A DNA stretch of 64,000 nucleotides, from assembly GCF_026230105.1 (NCBI RefSeq), contig NC_079475.1:31556086-31620085 (forward strand). The letters are read 5' to 3'. The notes beneath the pieces are model-generated. The model was given only the letters and a program-made list of their open reading frames with translations. It was not told where the DNA came from and ran no database searches. Source of the stretch: Diorhabda sublineata (Eukaryota; Arthropoda; Insecta; Coleoptera; Chrysomelidae). A program made the translations under genes and the position numbers. Shown piece after piece: positions 12,061-24,077 of the stretch. Each line of letters starts with the position of its first letter. Within the stretch, counting starts at the first letter, position 1.

Positions 12061-12883
12061 ATTTTGCGTATATTCGATTTTGTATAATTTTGGTGGAAAC
12101 CTTCGATTTGTGATTTATCAAGCTTATTAGGGGGTACTATTCACAGTGCTTTGCATCTGGTTTCTCAGGAATAACAATGAAGGTTGACTACAGCCAGTCT
12201 TTAGAAATTTTTCTCTATCATAATATTTATATGTAGTAATCATAGTTACGTAATTATTATTCCTAAGTAATTTATACTAGAGAATGTAATTGTCTATCCA
12301 ACGTTCATCGATTTTATTTTAAACGTCGAAAACAGATATACAAAAATATTCTGTATAATACAATTCAAAATTGATTTTTTATCTCGTTCTGAAAATTTCC
12401 TATTCAACTTGTGAGATATCACTGTCGTGTCTTGATGCATTCTCAAATATTTATTTCTCTTAAATATTTTATTACTTTCTCTCTGTTTTTTTCCTTATTC
12501 AAAACATTTATATCTCAGAATCAAAAAAATATGGTTGATATATTCTTTAGCTAGAAAAAACCTTAAAGCCCTATGAAACCACTTTAAAATCCGAACGGAG
12601 CATACAACATCTATGTATTTTCTTCCACTCCAGCAATAAACCTCATCCGCACTTTTTCTATCCGTAAAAGGAAATTTTACAGACTCTAGTATCACACAGT
12701 ACAATCAAAATAAAAGGATATACACTTGTGAGTAGGGCAATGCTACTATTTCTCTCAACAAAACCCCAAGGTATTCGTTCGACGAGCGCAGCTCTCTTAT
12801 ACAGCAGTTTTATGTCCCATAAAAGTAAAATAAGTTTTAACCGCGACGAACGAATCACATGCAAATCTGTTTGAAATACTCAC
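12061..12883. other. Probable intron of the minus-strand gene
   Basis: Starts just after a splice donor (reading on the minus strand) and contains no recognisable exon or element. Minus-strand frames at 12495-12704 and 12658-12864 match nothing I recognise and lack supporting splice sites. Confidence 0.45.
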
Positions 12884-12935
12884 CTTGCAATAGAAAAGCC
12901 TGAAGAATCACCAGTGTTGATAGGGACGAAAGCAT
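12884..12935 (-). CDS. First coding exon segment of a host gene: signal-peptide-like start
   Basis: On the minus strand an ATG at 12935 opens MLSSLSTLVILQAFLLQ and one extra base, then a canonical donor (G|GTGAGT, exon end 12884, phase 1). The short polar start and hydrophobic core LVILQAFLL look like a secretory signal peptide or the start of a membrane protein. The start is supported by an in-frame TGA 30 bases upstream and by A at -3. Without splicing the frame ends within ten codons, which supports the intron. The rest of the protein would lie at lower coordinates, but I could not identify a following exon, so the product is unknown. It is the best candidate for genuine host coding sequence in the window. 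Confidence 0.6.
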
Positions 12936-13151
12936 TGTCTTTAAGTTCTTTAAATTCACTCAGTTCAATAAATTTAATGATCACAATGTAGTGTTTAAGA
13001 ATAAACCCGGCACTTTAGAATGTTAAATCAAAACACTTTAATGTTGACGCCTGTTTTTATGAGTTTTCTATTCCAGCACTAGATATTTGGCACATTTTAT
13101 TTCACCGCTCCACTGTTAAGAGTGCTGATATTAAGATATCTCCTCGTTAAC
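12936..13151 (-). other. 5' UTR part of the same exon, with splice acceptor
   Basis: Directly upstream of the signal-peptide start the minus strand runs back to TTTTTTTTCAG|GTTAACGAGG. This is a strong polypyrimidine-tract acceptor, with the exon beginning at 13151. The exon would then be 268 bp with about 216 bp of 5' UTR, implying at least one more non-coding exon and the promoter at higher coordinates. No TATA box or initiator is assigned. Confidence 0.5.
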
Positions 13152-13533
13152 CTGAAAAAAAATTTCATAACTTTAATAAGACATGAAAATTACAACGTTT
13201 GTTGAATGGAGATGGGTTAGTTTGTGGTAGATAATTTACATCGATTTTGATTAATAAAATCAATCAATTTAGCAGAAAAATTGAATATGGCAGAATATTA
13301 ACAAAATGTTTTCTAAATTAATAAGTAGGATATTTTTGCAGCTATCATATTTTGAAAGTAAAATTTTAACGTGAATGTTGTTATTTTCAGAAGCTTTTAT
13401 TTAGTGTCACCTGTCCCCTTGTCTGTAATCAAATATTGCAAGTTAAATTTGATTCACATGCCGGTTTCCGATTAAGCTGTAATTTATCATGCACGTATAA
13501 GTCAGATGAAAATATTATTATGACATAGAGCTG
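13152..13533. other. Probable 5' UTR intron; nothing else seen
   Basis: AT-rich, no open frames of note. On the minus strand it precedes the acceptor at 13152-13154. Confidence 0.4.
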
Positions 13534-13745
13534 ATCTGATGATGGAGCTGAGAGGTGGTAATAGGAACTCCATCAGCAAACGACCCAACATCATCGAGTT
13601 TGGGCTCATTTCATTCGCCTTGACGAGTACTTTGATACTATATGGTATCTAGGGTCTGATGATGAAGCTGGAAACTGGCCTTACTCCGTACTTAAACGAT
13701 GCAACCCCATCGTCATCGGGTAAGGGCTCGTTGACGAGTATCTTG
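13534..13745 (+). repeat. Diverged tandem dimer with GC-rich core
   Basis: Two related units of about 80-120 bp: 13534-13640 and 13653-13745. Each begins with TCTGATGATG(G/A)AGCTG, passes through a (A/C)C(A/C)TCGxxx(T/A)(T/C)(C/G)GGGxxxGGGCTC block and ends TTGACGAGTA. GC content is clearly higher than the surroundings. No protein is suggested. It may be the end of an unrecognised transposon or a small satellite; I cannot name the family. Confidence 0.6.
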
Positions 13746-14777
13746 GTTGGCGTGAATATGAAACTCCAGCAAATTTGAAAAAATATTTGTTACGAATATG
13801 GATTATGTTTGATTGCTTAGATGGATAACAATGCGAAATCTTTTGTACTGAAGCTCCTATCCCTATGATATACTCGTGGGAGCAACATGAATAAAAAATG
13901 CTACTACGCTACTACAAAATGAAAACAATATTTAGAGGAGGCGAAATTGAAGCGACAGAAGAAGATTTCTAATGAAAGCATGTCCACAAGCGGCAAGGAT
14001 AATATAACACGCTTTTATTTATAAAATTGAGACTATGAAAGAACGAGAATATTTAATAAATGAGGTGTAAAGTTTTAAAGTTGAAAATATATAATTATTT
14101 GTTCTAGAGTTGGTTTATTTTCAATTTTCCAGTTCATTTTATAATAATAAACTTCTTTTTAAAAAATATTTTTTTCTTTCATTCTTTTATCGGTCACAGT
14201 TATTTCCCTGAATACACTGATATGTTTTATAGACAAATGTACAACAATACGAATAGAATTAAAAACTTTTTGAATTACAGTCGACTTACTATTTGAATTA
14301 TTTAAAGGAGTTACTGTGTAATGTGGAAAAGTATTATATGTACAAATATTATGGTAATTTCTTAATAAAAATATGTACAAATTTCCACTTCTTTAAAACT
14401 CACAGTTACTAAAATATGTTCATCAGAGATCGAAAGTGGTTATAGTAAATAGTTTCATCACTATGTATATAACAAAAGATTCAGCACATTGCAGTTTAAT
14501 CATACCGAAATGATTATCAAGAAGGTATTGGATAAACAGCAAAAGTTTTTAAAATACATGTAATACCGATATAAAAGTATATTAAGCTGATGGTACAGAC
14601 GTATGACAAATTGAGATTGAGAAAGGCAAAACTTATGATTAACAATTAATTGAATCTAGACTATATGGATTAAAAAAATTGAAAACACGCTTCTATAAAT
14701 AATCAAACAGGAAAATACAAAAAACTCTTGGATGAGAACAAAATTACTGATGAGAAAATTAATACCACTATTATAAA
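13746..14777. other. No recognisable feature
   Basis: AT-rich; the open frame at 14159-14380 (minus) has no recognisable content. Confidence 0.5.
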
Positions 14778-14845
14778 AGCGTGGGGTGTGGTACGTGTTT
14801 TATAACCAACAGATATGAGTTTGATTCCCATTCCGGGGCTGTCTG
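14778..14845 (+). repeat. tRNA-like SINE head (degenerate)
   Basis: The segment has GTGGGGTGTGGTACGTG (A-box-like), TATAACC in an anticodon-loop position and GAGTTTGATTCCC (B-box-like, 14817-14829). Spacing is about right for an internal polymerase III promoter, but an acceptor stem does not pair, so it is not a functional tRNA. It is best read as the head of a tRNA-derived SINE; the body is not delimited. Confidence 0.4.
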
Positions 14846-17800
14846 ATTGATTTTTTTCATTTTTGACTATTGTTCATTGAATGGAACTTCCATTATTTCT
14901 TCCTTTCCCCGTTTTCTTAATAAGCTCGAAATGGCTCTCTGATAAAGCTTTTTCATTTACTAAAAAAACGTATAGCAGTGAATGTTTATTGTAAGTATGC
15001 ATTTTTGAGTATTTTAAGCTTCTCAAGTATGGTCAAGGGCACGTTAGCGTTGAACTACATCAAGCTAGCACATATGTCTGTATTGATAGTTTGAATGTCA
15101 TTGCAAATCACTCAAACTTATGGAAAAGGTGATAACATATGAAGTTGTGATTTCACGCTTATAATACTGAAACATGGCGTCATTTATCACAATGGAAAAA
15201 GCTCGAATGTCTAGATGCAAGTTCAAAGCAAATTGATTTTAGTCATATTCTATAAGGCACCTTCAATGCAGTCCCGAAAATCAAATAATCAACTAATATT
15301 AAACTATCATGTTCTTAATGAACTGTAGAAGGACAAATCATAAGTTGTTTACTAAGACAATACTTTCCCTATCAAAAGACCCCGCCGCCTTTTTATTTCC
15401 TAAGGAGAAATCTACATTTGAATGAACAATATTTAATGATAATGTAACTGTACTTGTTAAAGAAAATACGGCACGTGTTCTGAGGAGTCGACAGAAGGAA
15501 ACGTCCAGGGCTATTTCAATCATTGCAATATTTGTATGGAGTGTGAATTCATAATAAAATCTTCCACACAATCAAGTATTCTCATAATCGCATAAGTTAT
15601 TAATATTTCTTAAATATAGATAATAAAGCTTTGAGAAAATCATAAAGTAGCAGATGATGAAAACAACAAATTGTAGATGAGGCAATAATTTTCTAAGCAA
15701 ATTCAACAAAATCCCGATATAAGTATTGATATTCCTATAAAAGGGCTGAAGTTTGGTATCTGTATAACTTGCTTTTGTATATAAATTTTATTAAACATTT
15801 TCCGGTACATAATATTGGTAATAATTCCATTTGAATTTTCAAAACAGCACCATGTTCACAAATAAATTCTATATTTTTGCAAATGGAAGATCATTTCTCT
15901 TTCAAATGAAAGCTTTATTATATCCTAATAATATTGTTTATTGTTAAATATTTTTCCGTTGTAAGAAGAAAATTAATTGAATTTAGTAGAAAACATGAAT
16001 AATAAATACTAAATGTGAAATATAAAAAGCTTAATAACAAGCATCAAAAGTATGTATTTGTGCCAAAAATAATTATTTTCACAATAGTGGCTATTTTAAT
16101 TAATTATTGTGCCTAGCATGAGCTTTTTATCAATATACGAGTAGAAATAGATAATACATCCATTTCAATTGAGTATTTTAATGAAAATGATTTCTCTTGT
16201 TTAGGTAATTTAAAATTCGAATCAATTGTATCGCGAGATTGGGGATTCACAGAAAATCCTACAACATATCCAAGGAAAGAATGTTATAAAAATAAAATAG
16301 TTTGATGAGAAGATAAAATTATTGACAATGGCTCCGTTATTATCAATTTTCTCACATTGGTTATTAAATACCCTGCCTCATCCACTTCATTAATGTTTCC
16401 GCTTAAATTACTTATTAACATAGGGAACGAAAACATTCAACTAATTGGAATGCATCAAGTGAATTACTGTTTGAGTGAATATAATTTAGCTACATACTAC
16501 TCATGATAATATTAAATGAAATGAATTTCTAAGTGAATAAAGTGAATCATAAGACCAAATGGCAATCATAATTGAAATCCTAAACTACCTAGAATTATTT
16601 ATTGAATATAATTTTAACCAAATGGCCAATTCAATATATTGAACAAAAGCAACAAAAACATCAATAGAAGCCGAATTGGTCGATTTCAAATATTAGTTGT
16701 ATTAATAAAAAAAAAGTCTGTTTATTCCAAAACATTCAAATGTCGTACTATTTGATATCATGTTTCCATTTCATTTTTTTTTTATTTCACAATGGCAATA
16801 CATTTCAAATGGAATAGATATTGCTTGAAGTAAATAATTTTCATTGGGTTCAACAGTTTCATAATGACAGGTGGTTGATTTTAAGGACTAATAATTTGAA
16901 ATAAAAGAAAATATTTTTAAACGGAATGTGACAAAGTCTAAATATATAGTTCACAAAAGTTTTTAGTTATATTAAATAAAACTTGCGGAGATTGAGAAAT
17001 TTCTCCTGGCAGAAAGCAATTTCTAGTAAAGTCATAAAAAATATCATTTCACGAAAATTCCGGTGATATCTACAGAGTAACTTTTAAATTACTTAAACTT
17101 ACTTAAGGATATATATTCGATTTGATAATGTGTCACCAATTTTAGGAACAAGTGAGAAGAGACTATATATTACTCTCTACTCAATACACAGCCTGGTAAA
17201 GTTACGATAATCGAGCTTTTATACAGTAGTGCAGCTTCACTACAGTGAATATTTTTTCTTATTTCGTCTGATTTATTCAATTATAAAGCACCATAACATC
17301 ATCCCGCTAGTTGATCAACTTGTTCAGTGAAAGAATTACTATAATCCTTTACATGTTTTCAAAGTATACTATGTGCTACTCTACTCTTTTTTATATTTTA
17401 GTTTCCATTTATCCATTCCTATCCTCTTTGAACCTCCTTTAATTGCCTCTTCACATTTTTGCCTTAACCAGATCGGGATCTACTCTTTAGTTTAATTGTT
17501 TCCGATGGTTTTTTTTCTCATGATATACCTTGCTATTTGTATTTTATGTGTTTTTATGAAACTTATAACTTTTAGACATATATTTCTTCATTAACTTCAC
17601 CTCTTACAGTTTCATCTATTGTACTGTCTGGTTTCAGAATTACCCTCATTTTTCCACTCTAACAATTCTAGATTCTTTTTATCTATAAATCTTTCATGTT
17701 GTAAATCTGTTATAATTATGCAAATTGTCAAAAACGCAAATTGAAAAAATAGGTCGAAACTATTTTCACCGGTTTTATAAAGCTTATTTTCTATCGGAGG

Positions 17801-17854
17801 ACACCAAAAATCAAGAAGATTCATCAGGAAGAAAATAAATATATTTTTGTTAAA
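14846..17854. other. Long stretch without recognisable genes
   Basis: Very AT-rich. The minus-strand frames at 15338-15571 and 17612-17824 match no family I know and have no splice support. No terminal repeats were noticed. Confidence 0.5.
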
Positions 17855-18068
17855 ATTTTATTGGCAAGATCGTCACATATCAGTTGAAACAGAAACGTTT
17901 TTGAACAGTAAAAACATTTGATTGATGTGTGATCTGCCGTACAGTTCTTGTTTGGCACCCAATGTTTTCTTCTTATTCCCGCAGAACAACAAAACCATAT
18001 CCAATTATAAATATTTGTTCTTATTTCTTATCTCAAAATTTTTAGTAGCCCTCGTATAAAGTATTTAG
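17855..18068 (+). pseudogene. mariner transposase relic, copy 2 (internally deleted)
   Basis: Nucleotide-level match to copy 1 at 6590-7335: the block from ACATCAGTT..AACGTTTTTGAACA through CTTGTTTGGCACC(C/T)AATG and TTCTTCTTATTCCCGCAGA is shared. The sequence then jumps straight to CCAATTATAAA(T/C)ATTTGTT near the element's 3' end, so the coding region for the last ~60 residues is deleted. The end CCCTCGTATA resembles the 3' TIR of copy 1 (ACCTCGTATTA). No function is possible. Confidence 0.85.
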
Positions 18069-18280
18069 TTTCTTGTTATGAAAATATATTGCGAATAGAA
18101 CAGATGCATTGAAGAGAAATTAGACAATTTTGAGAAACACAGACATACCTCAAGGTGAATTTGTTAGAGCGGTAGAACACTTATTTCAACATACTCCAAA
18201 TTCCAGAACGAAATATACAAATAAATCGATGATTGTGCTATGAGGACATCGATGTCAAAAGGAAAGCAACCAAGGAAAGA

Positions 18281-19678
18281 TATACAGGGTGTCCCACGAT
18301 GAGTGGGACAAACTATCTGTATATGCCAAAAGACTTTAGTAAAATCATGAAAGTTAGGGTTTTCGGATACGATCTATATAACTAAAATATTTTTAAACAG
18401 GGCCGAATTTGTTATTTTAAATAGAACATCCTATATATTTATACAATTTTGAAATTTACGTAACATTTTAGTATACTGTTGCCTGAAATCTTTTTTCGAA
18501 AAATGCATACTTGTTGAGTTACTGATTTTTTTGTAAGAAATTTGACCGTTGCAGACCCCTATAAACTATTTTTTACAAGGATACCCTTGGAGATATGAAA
18601 ATAGTTTCTGTTCGGTTGCTTTTGGCTAAGTAAAACGTATTTGAATCTATGCTGAAAATTTTCTCATTTCATACAAGGTGTGTATAAAAAGTATTCTAAG
18701 TTTAACTTCTTAAATATCTTTAATTCTTTATTTCTTCAAATAGAACCATTTTTCTATTTTAATGAATTCAGGGGTAAAAAACACGGATCCAGATATTAAA
18801 TGTTTTCTGTAAATTTTTAAAGATGAAGGTGTGGTCTAAATTTTATTTACTCGTTATTAAATTGAGAACGAGCCAGTTTAATGATTTTCGAAAATATCAA
18901 CAATGACAGCTGAATAAGTTTCATTTATTACAAAGCCTTCTAGAAGTATACATAAAAATTAAAACTTGTTAAAAAATACAATAATAATTCAAAACCTTAA
19001 TTATCTCGGAAACGACTAGGTTGGAATAGGATTAGTAAATACAATTTGATTTGATGATTTTAAAAGATAAAGAAAAATTTCTCTTTTTTTTTCTTAGTAC
19101 TTGTATCAACGGGTCAAAATAAAATTTAGACCCCACCTGGATCTCTAAAAATTTACAGAAAACATTTAATAGTTGGATAACGGTAGGGTTTAGGTATAGG
19201 GAAGTATGCATGAATTTGCCTAATTTTTTCTCCCTGAATGCATTAAAATAGAAAAAACCGAGTGGTTCTATTTGAAAAAATAAAGAAATTTGATATTTAT
19301 GAAGTTAAACTGTGAACAATTTTTATACACACCCTGTATGGAATGAAAAGTTTTTCAACATAGATTCAAATACATCTGACCTTGCTTGAGGCAACCGAAT
19401 AGAAACCATTGTCATATCTTTAAGGCTATCCTCGTAAAAATATAATTTATAAGTGTCTGCAATAGTGAAATTTTTTACAAAAATATTAATAACTTAAAAA
19501 GTATGCCTTTTTCGAAAAAAGTTTTTAGACAAAAGTATACTGATATTTTACGTAGATTTCAAAAATGTATTAATATACGGGGTGTTCCATTTAAAAAGAA
19601 CAAAGTTACAGTCGAAGTCGAAAATCTTTTCATGATGATACTATAAGTATTTTGCCATATACAGGGACACCCTGTATA
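18281..19678. mobile_element. Long-inverted-repeat (foldback) element, ~1.4 kb
   Basis: The first ~570 bp (18281 to about 18850) recurs as reverse complement from about 19115 to 19678, leaving a central spacer of about 265 bp. Ends are TATACAGGGTGTCCC and its inverse GGGACACCCTGTATA. Matching blocks run along both arms, including GGATCCAG or GATCCAG with TTAAATGTTTTCTGTAAATTTTT near the centre, and a GGTGTGTATAAAAA motif midway. The arms differ by many substitutions and small indels. No protein coding is visible. It resembles insect non-autonomous foldback elements; a TA target duplication is likely but the ends are themselves palindromic. A read-through transcript would form a long imperfect hairpin. 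Confidence 0.88.
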
Positions 19679-20089
19679 TTAAGGAAACTGTTTCAAATGT
19701 ACTATGAACAGACAATTCACTTATTATTAGTACTGTACCGAAAGATTAAATAGGAAATAGAAGTGAATTAAAGATCAAAATTGGAAAAATTAAAAAAATA
19801 ATCTACTTGGTCCTTAAGATATTCAAATTTCAAACCAAGCCATCATATCTCGTAATTTCATTGATTATCAATAAGGCTGATAGAGCTATCCAGCTATCAA
19901 TTATCAAAAGCTGCATAGTAAATAGAAAATGATTATATTGGAATGAAGATCACCCTCCCTTATATAGAGGGACTTCCTCGACAACTAAATTATTGTATTG
20001 TATACGAGTATATCTGAATGAATCTTAAAGGATATGATACATCATCAAAATTTGTCACTAAAACTGATTCAAAAACATCAAAAAAATTG
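19679..20089. other. No recognisable feature
   Basis: AT-rich sequence between the foldback element and a Penelope-like fragment. Confidence 0.5.
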
Positions 20090-20270
20090 GAGAAGTAATA
20101 TTTTATATAATGTTCTACATAAATGATGCTGTTCATATAGGACAGACATTGCAAAACTCAGAAAACAGATTTAAAAGTAATCACTTTGAAAGAAGAACAA
20201 AAAAATGCATTAGTCAATTATGAAATATATAAAAACGACATTAAATTACAAAAATTGTAGAGTCATGAGA
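20090..20270 (+). pseudogene. Penelope-like element fragment (GIY-YIG region)
   Basis: The plus strand reads AVHIGQTLQNSENRFKSNHF and, after a frameshift, NALVNYEIYKNDIKLQKL. The order Y/H-I-G-Q-T, L-x-N-R-x-K, then x-A-L-x-N/K-H/Y-E-I is the GIY-YIG endonuclease pattern of Penelope-like elements, and it aligns with the better-preserved copy at 42.9-43.15 kb. The essential Tyr of YIG is His here. Only the endonuclease end remains. Confidence 0.6.
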
Positions 20271-22913
20271 ACAGAGCCGAACACAATAAACATAAGATTT
20301 TTTGGAATGGCTTATATACGTATAAAAGCGCATGATATCAATGAAGAAGACCCACAAAATTTCAGCAAAATTTATGATTCTTTTTCAATGTAACTTCTAC
20401 TTCTTTCTTTTTTTTATATTTGAATGTTTCAAAAAGTATAGAAGTTTTTTGAAAGGTTGAACTTGAATATATGATGAAAATATCCAATTCATAAATCCTC
20501 TAACGACAGCAAGAAATCGATTAGAGTAATAGGGACTAAATACTCATCGTAATTATTGAGACTCAAAGTTATAAATATTCAAATTTAATTCAACATGGAG
20601 TTTATATATTATACTGTGTGAAATAGATTTATACACATTCCAGAAAGGCAATAAAATTTTGTCATCTATTACCTGATTTCACTCCAGGTACAAAATTTCC
20701 ATGTTATTCAAATATAGTTTCTATTCAACTTTTGAATTTATAGTCGTTCAAGAATTTATTACATTTTTAAATTCCGTTTCGTCAAAATGTAATAACTCCT
20801 GAGTTTTGATTGGAATAAAGCATGTTTCTGTAGGTGGTTATTTAATAAATTTTAGGGTTTTAGACATGTTTGATTTAGATTTGTCACCTATTCTTCGTAC
20901 TCATAAGAAATTTAATGTATTTGAGAATAGCTTTGTAATAAAGATTATGAAAACACTATACTATACAAATTGTACCTTCATTTTTAGGTCTTATCGTACA
21001 TCAAAAAATTAAGAAAGTTTTTCACTATCACTTAGAATACAATCAATTCAGTTAGGGTTCAATTCAGGATCTTATCCTTCTAAAAATCTACAAACGGTTT
21101 TGTTAATGGAAATAATATTCTTACAGTTATTAAGGACCGTAATTTCATGATACCGTATACACCATACCATACGACTAGAGAGAAGTTCCAAAATTAAAGA
21201 AGTATGTATACAAAAAAAAAATGTTTGCTTTTGATTGGGGAAAATCTAATAATTCAGTTTTTAAATAGCTTTTTTATGATCTACTTAGTTTCGTGAACAT
21301 ATGATATGATAATCCGCAATATCTTAAAATCGAATTTAGAAAGAGTGTACATGAAATATATTTTTATTTACACACCAATATAGATATTAATTTACATAAT
21401 TATGGATCATCTTTATATACTACGTTAGAAAATGGTTACTTAGGAAATAACCCAACCTAATCTAACTTATAAAAATTTGTGGTCATTCTCAATCTAACCA
21501 ATGAATATAAAATTGCACTCTAACTTAAACTATTCTAATTTGACCTATGAACATATGATAATATAACAAATGAAAATTCACAACGATTTGAATAGCAACC
21601 AAAAACAAAAAACTCATTGATTATGTCGAGCGTAAATTTGATTATTGATTTTTGAAACCAATGATTTTTTTCAAATGAAAAGCTTGAATCCAAGACAATT
21701 CTCATTTAATTAATGTGGCATGTTGGAATTTATTTTCTCTCAACAAAATTATCAAATTCACATGTTCCAAAAATCAATATTTAAATTGACTCGACACATA
21801 AATATGAAATCTAATATTTCTAGTTATAACCAACCAACAAATAATTTTCATTAAATATAAATTTCGATAAATGATTAACATTTTTATAGAAGATATTATT
21901 TACCTAAATATAACATGACATCAAGGCCTTCGATATGTATTTAAGTTAGTATACCTAACATGTGAATATCAACATAAAATTGATTTTAACTAACTTTTGT
22001 ATCGTCAATTTTCAAGTTTCGATATAAGAAAAAGAGGCAACTACCAATTTAAATCAACCGTAGTTACAATGAAATTTATAAAGTGGAATCTTAAATTTGG
22101 TTGAACTTATATATTTTTGATATTTTATTTCTCAATTTTACCTACACAAAAAATTATCTTGTTCCTTAATTAATTCCTCCATTAAACAAAAATGTAGTTT
22201 CCCTTCTATGAATACGATATGAACCAATAATACATTATTAGACAGATGAATCTCTACGTGGTTCCCGTTATATAGCAGTAGTGTGCTTCTGTAAATGTCC
22301 AAATTACATTTGCAGATTTTTATTTGCTGAGAATACTAGACAATAAAATATCTGGATATGCTATTCTTTCAGTTGGTAATATATATAAATGATATATAAG
22401 TAGGACCATGCGCCATCTTACTTGATGATTCAAAGTTACAACACCCCGCCTCAGGGTCCCTGGATTTTACAACTTGTGTTTTTTAAGGGTTCTTATACCT
22501 TCGCGTCCAGGAACATTAGTTGAAATAACAAACTTTAATACAATATAACAGCTAAACAGCTAATCGAATCCCTTAATCAATATAAGCTTGGTAAAGTGTG
22601 AATATTGAATAAACATATTCAATGCTTCTGAAAGGAGCCTTATTGAGTACCTTTAAATATGGTATGTAACAAAACTTTATTAATTACTTTTAGATACAAC
22701 TGTAACCTAAAGTCCATATGATCATTAGTTTTAAAAATATAAACCTTTATGATCATATCATTTTTTTATATTCCCTGTATAATATGTGTTTCAAATTATG
22801 AATGGCTGGAATATTTCAATCAGGTTATTCATGACTTATTCAGATTTTATTGATTTTATTATTGTGGACCATTTTGATTTACTAACCTCACATTACAAAC
22901 ACTTTTTGATATA
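20271..22913. other. No recognisable feature
   Basis: Very AT-rich. The open frame at 20806-21012 (plus) is low complexity and unrecognised. Confidence 0.5.
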
Positions 22914-23216
22914 TTATTCTATTTTTTTGCTCGTATCGATTCTATATAGTATGATATTACGAAAATTACCAATCAAGCATACGGCTAAGCATAAGCATTC
23001 TTTATTAAGATAAAAATTGGAAATTTTAGTTGGAAACTGATTTAGAAATTTAGTAAATGGTCCTAAATATTGATTCCAATCAACATTTGCAGCAATCCAG
23101 AATTCTATATCTTTCTCAAGAGATGCTTCACCTATCCGTTGATTTCTATATATACTGACAGGACCAAAGTAGTTCGAAAGCAGTTTTATGCTTTTCTCCT
23201 TGCAATTGCGAACCAT
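22914..23216 (-). CDS. Unrecognised 100-codon open frame (doubtful)
   Basis: A minus-strand frame of 100 codons starting MVRNCKEKSIKLLSNYFGPV, with mixed composition rather than the Lys/Asn/Ile/Phe bias of random frames here. I recognise no domain. No promoter, splice pair or partner exon is evident, so it may be a chance frame or part of an eroded element. Confidence 0.15.
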   Translation of the reverse strand: MVRNCKEKSIKLLSNYFGPVSIYRNQRIGEASLEKDIEFWIAANVDWNQYLGPFTKFLNQFPTKISNFYLNKECLCLAVCLIGNFRNIILYRIDTSKKIE

Positions 23217-23461
23217 CAGACGTAAAAGTGGATCGACGTTACATTATTCATGCGAAAAAAATTCGATATTATTTATAAATAAAATAATTGCAAAAACAAA
23301 AAACAGATTGGTAGGTAAATACAACTCTCGAAATTTTCATTTGTTCGCTAACAATATTGATTTCACAATCATTTATATAAAAAACTAAAATAATAAATGC
23401 GCTCAGAAATATCAACAATGCTTTTTCTATCCACTCGTATTTCAGTTAAATGGTTTTTTAT

Positions 23462-23722
23462 TTAAACAAGGGCAGTATAAACTATTATTCTCAAGCTATT
23501 AATGATAAAAATGCTTTTATGTATTCTTATTAAATAAGTAAATATATAAATGCTAACAAAATCTTCCGATCCCTCCCAACAGGGTTCATTGTTGAATCTT
23601 CCACACCCTTTTATTTTCATTCCACAATCTTTTACATAAAAATATGATTTACAGTCAAAACCACTCTCACTCCAGCCTGTGTATAGACGGATCAACTTAA
23701 CATGAAGTGTGTCAGCTATCAT
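23462..23722 (-). CDS. Unrecognised cysteine-containing open frame, possible exon
   Basis: Minus strand, 86 codons. The segment GWSESGFDCKSYFYVKDCGM, followed by KIKGCGRFNNEPCWEG, has four Cys in about 27 residues, unlike the random frames around it. A plausible acceptor (TACACAG|GC, around 23673) precedes GWSE in phase 1. No canonical donor follows the Cys-rich part, and the frame runs on into AT-rich sequence. I do not recognise the family. It could be an exon of a secreted protein or a chance frame. Confidence 0.22.
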   Translation of the reverse strand: MIADTLHVKLIRLYTGWSESGFDCKSYFYVKDCGMKIKGCGRFNNEPCWEGSEDFVSIYIFTYLIRIHKSIFIINSLRIIVYTALV

Positions 23723-23972
23723 TTATCTCGTTCCAATTATATCTATAACAAAAACGAACTGTTATTTCCTACCCTATAAAGTGGAGAGTAATTCGACCTC
23801 TTTTTTATTATTTTTCTTCGCTGTCATATCTGAAGTGTTGATTGTTTCTTTATTCCGTTTTGTAGGAAAAAAACTTCTCACTTATTGTTTAATAATAAGT
23901 TAAACGTTTTCATTTTAACAAAAAATAATTGATGCATTATGGAGAATCTAGATATGCTTTTTATATTTTAAA

Positions 23973-24077
23973 ATTATACAGAGTGTTCCGATACTTGATG
24001 CGAAAAATTCGGGAGTGAGTAGATAGAAAATAATGCTGTGACATACGACCTCTCGTTTCTCAGTTGTATGCCTTTAA
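23973..24077 (+). repeat. Dispersed repeat family R1, copy 1 (split by piggyBac)
   Basis: Begins TACAGAGTGTTCCGATACTT and shares GTACTTGATGC / GA(C/T)TTGATGC, GATGA(C/G)-type and CTCGTTTCT(C/G)xGTTxTA(T/C) blocks with copies at 56.9-57.1 kb (inverted) and 63.34-63.53 kb. The match stops exactly at the TTAA where the piggyBac element begins; the intact copy at 63.4 kb also has TTAA there (63448-63451). Confidence 0.65.

Noticed and set aside
12884..23700. Joining the signal-peptide exon (12.9 kb) to the Cys-rich segment (23.6 kb), whose phases fit
   Set aside because: On the minus strand the Cys-rich segment lies upstream of the signal-peptide exon, so normal cis-splicing cannot give that order.
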